In this document: piece after piece, positions 25,752 to 34,424 of the stretch
Position numbering within the stretch: position 1 is the first letter of the stretch
Layout of the letters: every line of letters starts with the position of its first letter
Source of the DNA: Arcticibacterium sp964021845
Lineage (GTDB): Bacteria; Bacteroidota; Bacteroidia; Cytophagales; Spirosomataceae
DNA length: 64,000 bases
Assembly (NCBI RefSeq): GCF_964021845.1
Contig: NZ_CAXHZC010000004.1
Span: forward strand, 248,001-312,000
Direction: 5' to 3'
Program-made: the position numbers and the translations under genes
Notes under the pieces: model-generated
What the model saw: the letters and a program-made list of their open reading frames with translations, nothing else
What the model was told of the DNA's origin: nothing
The model's database searches: none

Positions 25752-26204
25752 ATGTCATTAAAATCTACAATTGACGCCGATATTAAAGCGGCCATGATGG
25801 CCAAAGACAAAGTTAAATTATTGGCTTTGAGAGATATAAAAAAGGCTATTCTTATAGAGGAGTCTAAGCCTGGAGCTCCAGATGAACTAAGCGAAACGGA
25901 CGAAATGAAGATTCTTCAAAAAGCTGTAAAGCAAAGAAGAGATTCGGCCGAGATTTTTAAACAACAAAGCAGAGCAGACCTACTTTCTAAAGAGGAAGCG
26001 GAAATAGCTGTGATTGAGGCTTATCTTCCGGAAGCGATGTCTGAAGAAGAACTTCAAAAAATAATTACAGAAATTATCCAACAAGTAGGGGCTAAAGAGC
26101 CTTCTGATATGGGTAAAGTAATGGGAGCAGCTACGAAGAAATTAGCTGGGAAAGCAGACGGAAGAGCTATTTCTACCATGGTGAAGAAGTTGTTGGCCAG
26201 CTAA
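25752..26204 (+). CDS. GatB/YqeY domain protein
   Basis: This is a 150-residue stand-alone YqeY protein, a domain also found at the C-terminus of the amidotransferase subunit GatB, where it binds tRNA. It has the usual pattern: the N-terminal DIKAAMMAKDKVKLLALRDI, a KQRRDSAEIFKQQSR helix, VIEAYLPEAMSEEEL and the C-terminal DMGKVMGAA-KLAGKADGR segment. Its biochemical role as a free protein is unclear. The cvpA gene follows after about 70 bases, so the two are likely cotranscribed. Confidence 0.93.
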   Translation: MSLKSTIDADIKAAMMAKDKVKLLALRDIKKAILIEESKPGAPDELSETDEMKILQKAVKQRRDSAEIFKQQSRADLLSKEEAEIAVIEAYLPEAMSEEELQKIITEIIQQVGAKEPSDMGKVMGAATKKLAGKADGRAISTMVKKLLAS

Positions 26205-26277
26205 AACAATAAACCTTATTTAAGATTGGTTGGATTCGTAAGAGTTCAACCAATTTTCATTTTAAACCTAAAAACTC

Positions 26278-26826
26278 ATGTCCACCACAGACCTTTTATT
26301 GCTTATTCCCATTGTAATGGGTGCCTTTAATGGTTATAAAAGAGGTTTATTAGTGGAGGTGATAGGTATAGTGGCTTTTGTGTTGGCTATTATTTTTGGT
26401 TTTAGATTTTTGGGTTTAGGCATGGCTTTCGTATCAGACCTTTTAGGAGATGATTTAACTGGAAGAATGCTTCCTTACATGAGTTTCCTACTTATATTTT
26501 TCCCAACTGTTTTCGCTATAAATAAAATTGGTTGGATATTCAGAAAGGCACTTCGCTTAACTTTTTTAGGTGTTTTAGATGGTATAGGAGGAGCAGCTCT
26601 TGGAGCTATTTTATGGGCTTTTGGTTTGAGCGTATTGTTTTGGTTGGCCTCTGCCATTGGCGTAAATATTCCAGAACGTTTTCTAGCGGAGTCTGAGGTT
26701 TACCCGTTCTTAAAGAATTTTGCTCCAAACTTAGTAGAGCGAATTAGTGGCTATTTACCTTCGCTAGGAGAGGTTTTTGAGAAGTTTAATGAGTTAGGGG
26801 AGCGGTATAGAAATCAAACTGAGTAA
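26278..26826 (+). CDS. CvpA family inner-membrane protein
   Basis: CvpA proteins are small integral membrane proteins first linked to colicin V production and now considered important for envelope stress tolerance. The 182-residue protein has four predicted hydrophobic segments, at about 4-20, 25-48, 62-82 and 100-125. The typical motif NGYKRGLLVEVIGIVAFV is near the start, and a DGIGGAALGAI segment lies in the third or fourth helix. The C-terminus is soluble and amphipathic. It lies downstream of yqeY and two bases before the small phosphatase gene, so all three probably form one transcript. The exact function is unknown. Confidence 0.9.
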   Translation: MSTTDLLLLIPIVMGAFNGYKRGLLVEVIGIVAFVLAIIFGFRFLGLGMAFVSDLLGDDLTGRMLPYMSFLLIFFPTVFAINKIGWIFRKALRLTFLGVLDGIGGAALGAILWAFGLSVLFWLASAIGVNIPERFLAESEVYPFLKNFAPNLVERISGYLPSLGEVFEKFNELGERYRNQTE

Positions 26827-26828
26827 TA

Positions 26829-27158
26829 GTGAAGGTACTATTCGTTTGTAGTAGAAATAAATGGAGAAGTAGGACTGCCGAAGAAATTTTCAAAAATGAA
26901 AATAATCTAATGGTAAGGTCAGCAGGCACAGAGCCTTCTGCAAGAATCAAAGTTTCTCAGAAACACCTACTTTGGGCAGATTTGATTTTCGTAATGGAGA
27001 AAAAGCATAAACAACGCTTACAAACCAAGTTTTATGAAGAAATAAGTGGCAAGGAGGTTATTAACCTAGACATCCTTGACGATTATAAGTTTATGGATGA
27101 AGAATTGGTGGAGATACTTAATGACTCGGTGAGATATCATTTAGAGAAGTATCTTTAA
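26829..27158 (+). CDS. Low-molecular-weight protein tyrosine phosphatase-like protein
   Basis: The 109-residue protein begins with a P-loop of the Cys-x5-Arg type, MKVLFVCSRNKWRSRTAE, with Cys7 and Arg13. It also has RSAGTEPSAR and ADLIFVMEKKH segments typical of this small phosphatase subfamily. The usual catalytic Asp-Pro pair is replaced by the DILDDYKFMDEELV region, which is normal for this short subgroup as far as I recall. It starts at a GTG two bases after cvpA and ends before the repeat-rich region. Its substrate is unknown. Confidence 0.85.
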   Translation: MKVLFVCSRNKWRSRTAEEIFKNENNLMVRSAGTEPSARIKVSQKHLLWADLIFVMEKKHKQRLQTKFYEEISGKEVINLDILDDYKFMDEELVEILNDSVRYHLEKYL

Positions 27159-27213
27159 AGAAGAGAAAGGAATTTTAATTTTTCTGTTCTATTGTATTTT
27201 ACAGCTCCTATTC

Positions 27214-27297
27214 AATCTGCGTAATCTCCGAAATCAGCGGGAGTAAAATGACGTGCAGTAAATAAGGTTCCCGCAGATTTCGCTAATCTCACAGATT
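27214..27297. repeat. Intergenic ATCTGCG/ATCAGCGGGA hairpin repeat 1
   Basis: The left arm runs from AATCTGCG at 27214 to AGCGGGAG near 27243. The right arm, from TCCCGCAGATTTCG at 27269 to ACAGATT at 27297, is its imperfect complement. The arms can fold into a long hairpin with an A/T-rich loop. Repeats with this core are common in Bacteroidota intergenic DNA, comparable to REP elements. Confidence 0.8.
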
Positions 27298-27362
27298 TTT
27301 TCAATTCTATTTATAGCTTGTACTTCTTTGGTGATAATTCTGACGGGCTTTAGCCATGATTG

Positions 27363-27441
27363 AATCTGCGTAATCCCCGAAATCAGCGGGAGTAAAAAAG
27401 TAAAAGTGTTCTTCCCGCGGATTTCGCAATTCTCGCAGATT
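27363..27441. repeat. Intergenic ATCTGCG/ATCAGCGGGA hairpin repeat 2
   Basis: Same design as the hairpin at 27214: left arm AATCTGCG (27363) to AGCGGGAG (about 27392) and right arm CCCGCGGATTTCG (27414) to CGCAGATT (27441). The loop sequence differs, so the two are related but not a recent duplication of the whole unit. Confidence 0.8.
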
Positions 27442-27610
27442 TTCTTCTTTTTTAAAAAGAGCAATAATAAAAAATGAACAAGCCGTGTAAACGGTAATCT
27501 GCGGAATTAGCTAAATCTGCGGAATTAGCTAAATCTGCGGGAGTGAAGTGTAGTTATTACAGTGAAGCAAAAGGAAATCAGCGGGATCTTAATTTGGGTA
27601 ATAAACACAC

Positions 27611-27637
27611 AAAAAAAGGAGAGCCGAAGCCCTCCTT
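27611..27637 (-). terminator. Terminator of the truncated metallopeptidase copy
   Basis: Minus strand: AAGGAGGGC and GCTCTCCTT pair around a TTCG tetraloop and are followed by seven T residues. It is the left-copy equivalent of the terminator at 31974-31999 and now sits after a gene remnant. Confidence 0.75.
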
Positions 27638-27659
27638 AAATATATATATGAAGCTAGCC

Positions 27660-27785
27660 TTAATCGTCGCTTCTGCCTAAGAAAAGCATAACATAGTAAG
27701 CCAAGTTAGCTACAGCAGCTAAAGCACCTACCACATATGTCATGGCTGCCCATTTAAGGGCGTCTTTTGCTTGAGCGTGTTCTTG
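27660..27785 (-). pseudogene. Truncated 3' end of a YugP-type metallopeptidase gene
   Basis: The last 42 codons, including the stop (TAA at 27660-27662), match the 3' end of the intact gene at 32022-32729. There are seven substitutions in 126 bases (27663, 27708, 27717, 27738, 27753, 27759, 27762). All seven fall at third codon positions and none changes the protein. The 5' part of the gene is missing. No start codon exists, so the fragment is not expected to be expressed as protein. Confidence 0.92.
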
Positions 27786-27933
27786 ATGGTGATAGGCTTG
27801 CAGAGACGTTTTGAGAGTATATTAGTTCAACTTATGTGATTTTTGTAAAAGTGGTTGTGTTGTAAGAAAAAATCAATATTCTTGTATTGAAATTTCAATA
27901 TTTAATCATACAACTTTTTTATAGCCAGCCCAG

Positions 27934-30900
27934 ATGATACCAGTCTTTAAGTATTCTTGCTTCTTCCTGTTTTTTATTTCGACTTTTTCTTTCGCCCAAG
28001 GCGAGCATCCTAGTTTTGAACTTTATGCATTGAATAATGAGACTACGATTTCTTGTGAAGGAAATCCAGTGGTTCTATCTATTAAAAAATCGGACAAAGA
28101 TTATTCTTTTCGACTGGTAAGGAATAATGAATTATACCTAGAGGTTACTAGCAGTGAAGTCGAAGTTTTCTTGCCTGGAAATTATTTTGCGATAGTTGAT
28201 TTAGGTGATACTGAAGTAAGAACCAACACCATTCTCATTTCTAAATGTGACTTAGACGTTTCTTCTCTTTCCAAAAATGATAACTCTGATAATATTAACC
28301 TGATTAACGCTAGTATAAGTAGTAAAGGATATGCCCTATGTGGTGAACTTAGTTCGGTAGTACTTAATGCTTCGCCAAAAGGAACAGAATATTCTTATAA
28401 ATGGTATTATAGCTCTACCTATTCAGGTGTATATGAAACTATTATAGATTCCACCAGTGATTCTATTTCAGTAAATCAAACAGGTTATTACAAAGTTATG
28501 ATTGAGGACGGAATAGATGCACCAGGTGTTTCATCCGCTTTCAGTGTCTCTTCACAAGTTGTTACAAGATTGACAGACTTAAACGGCTCTTTATATTCCA
28601 CATTAAATGTTACTTCTGGAGACTCGGTGGAGCTAAATGTAGAAGCATTGGGACAAACGGGCCCCTTGAGTGTAAGACTGAGAGTAGGGCTTGACGACTT
28701 TGAATTTGATTCGCAAGTGAGCCCTTTTAAAATTAAAGTCCCTGTCTATCAAAACGTCAATATCTATCTAACAAGAAGTGAATCGGAATGTGGCTTGAGT
28801 TATAACTTTCAGGGTCAGATTAAGGCAATTGTGGATGAAGACTTAGATATTCAGTATCAGATACCTTTGAATTCGAATGTTTGTTCTGGACAATTGCTAG
28901 AGATTCCTTTTACATTAGATGGTGAATGGGGTAATACTAGAAGTATTTATTATTCTATCTATGAGAAGAATTCAGGTTCTTTTATTACCGGGAAGAATGG
29001 TCTTTATAATAGTCCTTTAGAAATAAAAATGCCGGATGAACTTGAATTAGGAAAAAGCTATAGGTTATACCTAAGTGTTCAATATCCCGCTATAACCAAT
29101 CAATCCGTAAATGTATTTCTAAATGTTACCTCCGAGGGTTGCACGGCAAGGCCTACTATTGTAGTAAGCCCTTCTAATGAATCTTGTAGTGCGGTTAGGC
29201 TGATTACAGAGTCACGTACAGGAAATGTTTATCAATGGTATAAAAATAATACTATAATAAGTGGAGCAAACGCCGCACAGTATGATGCTCTCGAAACAGC
29301 TAATTACAAAGTACAAGTTTCTAATCAAGGAGAAAGTTATTATCAGACATCAAGTAACTACCCGATAGTGATAAAAGGTGGAGTTCCTACTATTCAGAGT
29401 TTAAATCCTTCGCTCTGTTCAGCCACAGCTGGAGCATTAATTGAAAGTACGCCGAGTGTTTCACCGGTTTTGAAATATGAATGGCTTTATAGTCCTTTTT
29501 CGTATGGAACACCATTTGAAATACCAAATTCAAATTCGTCTACTTATACTGCGAATGTAGGTGGTTTTTTTAAGCTTAGAACTAGTACTGCGGATGGATG
29601 CATAAGTGAATCAAATATTATAGAGATTTTAGAGTCAGGCGGTATACAAATTACGGATGCTTCTTCAGGTGAATCAAGTTCAACTATAAACCCTGGAGGA
29701 ACGGCATATTTGAAGATTAAATTTCAAGGGGAGGCTCCTTATTTTCTTTACTATATTCAGAATGATATAAGGAAATATATAAATACAGATCAACCGGAAT
29801 ACACTTTGGCTGTCTCTCCTGAACAAACCAAAAACTATGAATTTCGTTTGTTGTCGACTGGTTGTGGTGTTGAAAGTGATTATCAGTACTATAAAGTTAA
29901 TGTGGGAGCATCTAATAGCTTTGATATAGTGGAACCATCAAACCTTAACTACTGCCCTGGAGGCAGGATAATTGTACCATATACCATTTCTGGAACATGG
30001 GGAAATGAGAGACTTTTTTTCGCTTACCTTACAGACGACAATGGCAATTACATAAATAATTCTGAGAGGAGGATTTACCCTGGGTCGTCTAGTTATTTGA
30101 ACTATGAAATACGGAACAATATAAGCCCTGGTAGTTATTATCTCAATTTTTATACATCATCTCCTTATTTACTTAATCATGTTAAAAGCACTTTTAAAAT
30201 CAATGTCTCTAGTAGTGGCTGCTCGCTGCCTACAGCTAGGTTAGAATTTAAGGGGTTTAGAGATAAATGCTCTAATTCTTCCTTTTACGAAGTTTACCCT
30301 AGTGTAGATGGAGCTGCTTATAAATGGTATTACAATGGCTCTTTTATCCAAACAACTTCTAGCCCTATTCTTTATACTAGTTTTGGTGGCTCGGCTTCAG
30401 GTCAACTTACGGCAAGAGTTGAAAAAATAGGCACGTATAATTCACTGTCTAATGCTATAACTGTGGCTCAAAGGGAATCAACAGGTCTTTATGGACAAAG
30501 GAGTTCTAATTTTTGTGATTTAAATACGATTACCAGTTATTTTCAATATTCTTCGGGATACCAATGGTACTTTGCCGAAAGTGGATTTGGATACGAACAA
30601 ATTAACGGTGCGAATTCCTTTTCTCACACACCAAGTCAAAGAGGTTATTATCTTTTGAAGTCGGAAAAACTAGGGTGTGAGTTAGTGGAAGAGTTTTATT
30701 GCAATAGAGGTATTGATTTAGAATTTCAAAAAATATGTACAGGGGGCTCTTTAGTCCTAAAATATCACGGTGAGTTTGATGATACTTTGAAGTTTCAGCT
30801 AGTAAATGTATCAAACGGTGCTATTGTAGAATCTAATTTATTTAATAGCATATTGGATAATTATTGGAATGATAGAGTTTCTAGCGTCACCTTGCCGATG

Positions 30901-31812
30901 TCTATTCCTGCGGGAGAATACAGGGTAAGAATGTTGGTAGAAAATACTTCTGATATTTATGATTCGCAAAGTACTTTCGAAGTTTTACCACAGGCTATTG
31001 CAGAGAATCCAGTTATAACTATTACACCTCCTGCTATAGCGGGTTCGGAAATCGTGAATGTCTCATTATCAGGTTGTGGTTCAAGTCACGCGATTTGGTC
31101 TAATGGGTATTCTCAAAATAGTTTTTCTACTTACTCTTATCCTGGAAGTACATTTAGAGCTTTCTGTCAGTCTTTTGATGGTTGTGCGAGTCAAGAGATT
31201 GTCAAAGCGGTAGATTTTTTATGTACGGATATTTATGAACCAAATAATTTACCAGCAGAAAGTGGGCTTATAGATAGTTTAAACTTTGTAAGTTCTTCTT
31301 TATGTTTTATCAATGGCACAGATTCTGACTGGTTTAGATTTGTTGAAAATGGGAGAGCATATTTTGTAGAAATAAGGCCATATTCATCTGGTACTAGTAT
31401 AGGAGAGCGTTCATATAAATTTAGTAAAACACAATCTGGCGGGCAGATTACTTTGCAAACTGATGTTTTTTCAGGAGGCTTGAATACGGATACTTATATG
31501 ACACTTTATGATAGTGAGTTGAATGAAATAGCTGCAAATGATGACGGGAATGGAGTTTTTTCAAAGATTGTTTTTAACCCTAGTAATCCGTGTCAATCTA
31601 CGGTTAATTTGGTTTCGCCAAGCTTTGATTTATACAATGGTCAATCTTCTCATATCAAGTCTCTTGATTTTATTAATGCTTCAAATATTCAAAACGATAA
31701 AACAACAAATCAATGGGAGGCCGGGAATTCTATTCTATTAGAACCTGGTTTTGAAACAAAGATTGAAACTGAAGGAGTATTCAAAACAGAAATAAAAGAC
31801 TGTAACGATTGA
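27934..31812 (+). CDS. Large secreted Ig-like repeat protein with PPC and 3-coathanger-stack domains
   Basis: The 1292-residue protein begins with a signal peptide (ending TFSFAQG). Several Ig/PKD-like modules follow, recognisable by YSYKWYYSSTYSGVY, VYQWYKNNTII and YKWYYNGSF. Three longer repeats share a pattern of C-SG/PGG--L-IPFT-GEWGN with ending blocks near residues 310, 660 and 970. Near residue 1105 comes a bacterial pre-peptidase C-terminal (PPC) type domain, ICTDIYEPNN, GTDSDWFRF and NDDGNG. The end, WEAGNSILLEPGFETKIETE, is the 3-coathanger stack pattern. A surface or secreted adhesin-like role is inferred. No catalytic domain is seen. It sits between direct repeats and has no partner genes, which suggests gain as a single unit. 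Confidence 0.8.
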   Translation: MIPVFKYSCFFLFFISTFSFAQGEHPSFELYALNNETTISCEGNPVVLSIKKSDKDYSFRLVRNNELYLEVTSSEVEVFLPGNYFAIVDLGDTEVRTNTILISKCDLDVSSLSKNDNSDNINLINASISSKGYALCGELSSVVLNASPKGTEYSYKWYYSSTYSGVYETIIDSTSDSISVNQTGYYKVMIEDGIDAPGVSSAFSVSSQVVTRLTDLNGSLYSTLNVTSGDSVELNVEALGQTGPLSVRLRVGLDDFEFDSQVSPFKIKVPVYQNVNIYLTRSESECGLSYNFQGQIKAIVDEDLDIQYQIPLNSNVCSGQLLEIPFTLDGEWGNTRSIYYSIYEKNSGSFITGKNGLYNSPLEIKMPDELELGKSYRLYLSVQYPAITNQSVNVFLNVTSEGCTARPTIVVSPSNESCSAVRLITESRTGNVYQWYKNNTIISGANAAQYDALETANYKVQVSNQGESYYQTSSNYPIVIKGGVPTIQSLNPSLCSATAGALIESTPSVSPVLKYEWLYSPFSYGTPFEIPNSNSSTYTANVGGFFKLRTSTADGCISESNIIEILESGGIQITDASSGESSSTINPGGTAYLKIKFQGEAPYFLYYIQNDIRKYINTDQPEYTLAVSPEQTKNYEFRLLSTGCGVESDYQYYKVNVGASNSFDIVEPSNLNYCPGGRIIVPYTISGTWGNERLFFAYLTDDNGNYINNSERRIYPGSSSYLNYEIRNNISPGSYYLNFYTSSPYLLNHVKSTFKINVSSSGCSLPTARLEFKGFRDKCSNSSFYEVYPSVDGAAYKWYYNGSFIQTTSSPILYTSFGGSASGQLTARVEKIGTYNSLSNAITVAQRESTGLYGQRSSNFCDLNTITSYFQYSSGYQWYFAESGFGYEQINGANSFSHTPSQRGYYLLKSEKLGCELVEEFYCNRGIDLEFQKICTGGSLVLKYHGEFDDTLKFQLVNVSNGAIVESNLFNSILDNYWNDRVSSVTLPMSIPAGEYRVRMLVENTSDIYDSQSTFEVLPQAIAENPVITITPPAIAGSEIVNVSLSGCGSSHAIWSNGYSQNSFSTYSYPGSTFRAFCQSFDGCASQEIVKAVDFLCTDIYEPNNLPAESGLIDSLNFVSSSLCFINGTDSDWFRFVENGRAYFVEIRPYSSGTSIGERSYKFSKTQSGGQITLQTDVFSGGLNTDTYMTLYDSELNEIAANDDGNGVFSKIVFNPSNPCQSTVNLVSPSFDLYNGQSSHIKSLDFINASNIQNDKTTNQWEAGNSILLEPGFETKIETEGVFKTEIKDCND

Positions 31813-31856
31813 TATTACACTTAGATTCAACTAAGAAGTAGTAGAGGAGCAACTAA

Positions 31857-32147
31857 CCGTGTAAACGGTAATCTGCGGAATTAGCGAAATCTGCGGGAGT
31901 AAAGTGTAGTTATTACAGTGAAGCAAAAGGAAATCAGCGGGAGCTGAATCAGGAGAAAAAATAAACAAAACACAAAAAAGGAGAGCCGAAGCCCTCCTTA
32001 AATATATATATGAAGCTAGTCTTAGTCGTCGCTTCTGCCTAAGAAAAGCATAACATAGTAAGCCAAGTTGGCTACAGCGGCTAAAGCACCTACCACATAA
32101 GTCATGGCTGCCCACTTAAGAGCATCTTTTGCTTGAGCGTGTTCTTG
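31857..32147. repeat. Right copy of the ~0.3 kb direct repeat
   Basis: This is the partner of 27483-27785. This copy is continuous with the complete metallopeptidase gene, so it marks the original location. The non-coding half differs more (indels near the ATCAGCGGGA element) than the coding half, which is 94 percent identical by count. Confidence 0.93.
31974..31999 (-). terminator. Rho-independent terminator after the YugP-type gene
   Basis: Minus strand: AAGGAGGGC pairs with GCTCTCCTT around a stable TTCG tetraloop and is followed by a T run. It lies 22 bases after the gene's stop codon. Confidence 0.85.
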
Positions 32148-32729
32148 GCGGTTCACTATATTTCTTGACTCCATCCATTTAAGAGCTCTATTACTAGCAT
32201 CAAACTCTACAGGAAGTGTAATTAATGAAAATGCTGTGATGGCTAGGTTGGCCACTATAAGTACAATCAAAAGCATATTTCCCATGGCAGAACCCTGCGT
32301 AATCATGTAAAAACCTCCCATGAATAAGAACATATTTAACATACCCATTACTTTACCAGCTACACTGGCTGCAGGCACTAAAGTAGACCTTAACCTAAGA
32401 GCAGCGTAAGCGGTGGCGTGCTGTATGGCGTGCCCTACTTCGTGAGCAGCTACGGCAGCTGAGGCAGTGCTTCTTCCGTTGTAAACATCAGAGCTTAGGT
32501 TTACCGTTTTATTTTGAGGGTTATAATGGTCCGTTAATTGTCCATTAACCTGTGTTATTCGTACATCATTTATGCCGTTGTCGGTAAGCATTTTATGAGC
32601 TATTTCAGCTCCGCTGAGCCCATTGCTCAAACCTACTTTTGAGTATTTTTTGAATTTACCTTTTAGCCTGTTAGATACTAACCAGCTAATTCCCATAAAA
32701 ACAAAACTTAAAATGATAATTGGGTGCAT
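32022..32729 (-). CDS. Membrane zinc metallopeptidase, YugP family
   Basis: The 235-residue protein has an N-terminal TM segment (about 1-18) and then the zinc motif HEVGH at residues 96-100 in AAHEVGHAIQHATAYAALR. The later YVVGALAAVANLAYYVML is a C-terminal TM segment, and two or three more hydrophobic stretches lie between residues 120 and 180. This is the Zn_peptidase_2 (YugP) family of predicted membrane-bound proteases; their substrates are unknown. The gene is complete. Its 3' end is duplicated about 4.4 kb away on the far side of the surface protein gene. Confidence 0.9.
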   Translation of the reverse strand: MHPIIILSFVFMGISWLVSNRLKGKFKKYSKVGLSNGLSGAEIAHKMLTDNGINDVRITQVNGQLTDHYNPQNKTVNLSSDVYNGRSTASAAVAAHEVGHAIQHATAYAALRLRSTLVPAASVAGKVMGMLNMFLFMGGFYMITQGSAMGNMLLIVLIVANLAITAFSLITLPVEFDASNRALKWMESRNIVNRQEHAQAKDALKWAAMTYVVGALAAVANLAYYVMLFLGRSDD

Positions 32730-32853
32730 GTGCGTTCTTTAATTATTTATTAATAGTACAATTATTTTCTATCAGTACATCAATATAACGAAAATCTTAT
32801 GTATCGAATTCCCGCTGATATGTTAATTAATGGCTAACGGCCTAAAATCAGGA

Positions 32854-33843
32854 TTATTGGGTTTTTCTCTTTATAAAAAACGAAATAGCCAATGCTGTCA
32901 AACCAAAGATTAGGACAAAAATAATACCTTGCATGGTATGTAAGAATGTGGCCAAGGTGATACCATCTTGAGGGTTTAGCCCATAAAGGCTCACTATTTT
33001 ACCAACCAAAAAGTGATAAGAACCAATTCCGCCAATAGTGGGTGCTGCCATACCAATAGTGCCCATCACCAAGATAGTTAAACCAGCTAATGGACTAATA
33101 TCAGCAGTTTGAGGAATGGCAAAGCATAAGAAATAGGTCATGAAATAATAGAGCGTCCATATAAGTATGGTGTGCCCTATAAAAGCCTTTGGGTTTTTAA
33201 GGTCTTTAATGCTGGTGAAGCCAGACCATAATCCTAAAACCACTTTTTTGATTTTACCGTAAAGGGCAAATTTCCCTTCCAAGATAGCGTCATTTCTTAG
33301 AATCCATTTCCAAGCTAAGAATGCTCCAAGAGTTAGAAAAGCTAAGACTCCAATGATAACTGAAGGGTTACCTATTTTATCTCCAACTAGATCAATGAAA
33401 AATTCTTTAAGCCTATCAAATTCTAGAATAAGGTTTAAACAAATTAAAAAGAGCAGTACAAATACGTCTATAACCCTTTCTGCTACTACCGCTCCAAAAG
33501 ACTTTTCAAAAGGAATGTCTTCTAAGTCTTTTAAACTAGCCGAACGGGCAAATTCCCCTGCTCTTGGCAAAACCAAATTGGTCACATAACCTATCAAAAC
33601 CGCAATGGTACTTTTAAAAGCAGATGGGTCATAGCCCAATGGCTGTAACATCAGTTTCCAGCGATATGCTCTACTCCAGTGAGCCAAAATAGCCATAACT
33701 GCGGAGAGTGCCACCCAAAAATAGTTGGCGTTTTTGATGGTTTCCCAGAGTTTATCTTTGTCTATTCCTTTTAGCACAAACCACAGTAAGAAACCTGCAA
33801 TAGAAACAGAAATGAAATATTTGAGAATGTTTTTGATATTCAT
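32854..33843 (-). CDS. Flippase-like / lysylphosphatidylglycerol synthase TM-region protein
   Basis: From Met at 33843 the protein has 329 residues with about eight hydrophobic segments. It matches the UPF0104/LPG_synthase_TM family through SIAGFLLWFVLKGID, WKLMLQPLGYDPS, NLVLPRAGEFARSASL (with the conserved Pro-Arg-Ala-Gly-Glu) and PTIGGIGSYHFLVGKI. Family members without the synthase domain are thought to move lipids or lipid-linked molecules across the membrane, but the substrate is unknown here. An earlier Met at 33900 would add 19 residues. It lies 71 bases downstream of panD on the same strand and could be cotranscribed with it. Confidence 0.88.
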   Translation of the reverse strand: MNIKNILKYFISVSIAGFLLWFVLKGIDKDKLWETIKNANYFWVALSAVMAILAHWSRAYRWKLMLQPLGYDPSAFKSTIAVLIGYVTNLVLPRAGEFARSASLKDLEDIPFEKSFGAVVAERVIDVFVLLFLICLNLILEFDRLKEFFIDLVGDKIGNPSVIIGVLAFLTLGAFLAWKWILRNDAILEGKFALYGKIKKVVLGLWSGFTSIKDLKNPKAFIGHTILIWTLYYFMTYFLCFAIPQTADISPLAGLTILVMGTIGMAAPTIGGIGSYHFLVGKIVSLYGLNPQDGITLATFLHTMQGIIFVLIFGLTALAISFFIKRKTQ

Positions 33844-33914
33844 TATCAGGAAAGTAAAAAGGTCAATTTCTGTACAAAAGTACATGAAATTGACCTTCAA
33901 AAAGAATGCCTATA

Positions 33915-34265
33915 TTATTTAACTACTCTGTTATTCTCGTCAGGGAAAACCACGATTGGTCTGTGAGCTGAAGCTTCTTCTGGAGTCATCCAAGCATAAG
34001 AAATGATAATAACTATATCACCTGGCTGAGCTTTTCTAGCTGCCGCTCCATTCAAACAAATAATCCCAGAACCTCTTTTACCTTTGATGGCATAAGTTTC
34101 TAGGCGTTCGCCGTTGTGATTGTTTACAATCTGCACTTTCTCATTTTCCTTGATTCCAGCAGCGTCTAGCATGTCTTCGTCGATAGTGACACTACCCACA
34201 TAATTTAACTCTGCCTGAGTAACTTTAACTCGGTGAATTTTAGATTTGAAAACGTTAACTAACAT
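33915..34265 (-). CDS. panD: Aspartate 1-decarboxylase
   Basis: PanD makes beta-alanine for pantothenate and CoA synthesis. It is a pyruvoyl enzyme formed by self-cleavage between Gly24 and Ser25. The sequence shows LNYVGSVTIDEDMLDAAGI with the G-S cleavage site in place, the NHNGERLETYAI segment and the C-terminal GAAARKAQPGDIVIIISYA. At 116 residues it is of standard length. It is the first gene of a likely two-gene unit with the flippase-like gene. No panB or panC is in the window. Confidence 0.97.
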   Translation of the reverse strand: MLVNVFKSKIHRVKVTQAELNYVGSVTIDEDMLDAAGIKENEKVQIVNNHNGERLETYAIKGKRGSGIICLNGAAARKAQPGDIVIIISYAWMTPEEASAHRPIVVFPDENNRVVK

Positions 34266-34424
34266 TATCTATGGTTTTGTTTGCTCCAAAAGGATTACAA
34301 AATTAGCAATCCTTAGCTGAATTCATAACCATATAAGGGTAGAATTAATTCCGATGTTTGGCAGATATCATACAGCTTTTTAAGTTTTAAGAATCTCTTT
34401 AAGGGCTATCTCGTATATTTAAAT

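Larger units (their letters stand above)
27483..27785. repeat. Left copy of a ~0.3 kb direct repeat flanking the surface protein gene
   Basis: This 303-base stretch matches 31857-32147 in the same orientation. It starts CCGTGTAAACGG, contains ATCTGCG/ATCAGCGGGA elements, a terminator, and the 3' end of a metallopeptidase gene, and stops matching after GTTCTTG. The left copy has one extra GGAATTAGCTAAATCT unit. The two copies bracket the 1292-residue protein gene. Confidence 0.93.
27159..27933. other. Repeat-rich intergenic region of about 775 bases
   Basis: The region holds two hairpins built from an intergenic repeat family (ATCTGCG...ATCAGCGGGA), a further pair of partial copies, and the left copy of a 0.3 kb direct repeat carrying the 3' end of a metallopeptidase gene. 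A minus-strand ORF at 27234-27464 is only a by-product of the hairpins. The last 140 bases must contain the promoter of the large surface protein gene. Confidence 0.8.

Noticed and set aside
27234..27464. Minus-strand reading frame of 76 residues
   Set aside because: It is made almost entirely of the ATCTGCG/ATCAGCGGGA hairpin repeats, which explains the open frame.
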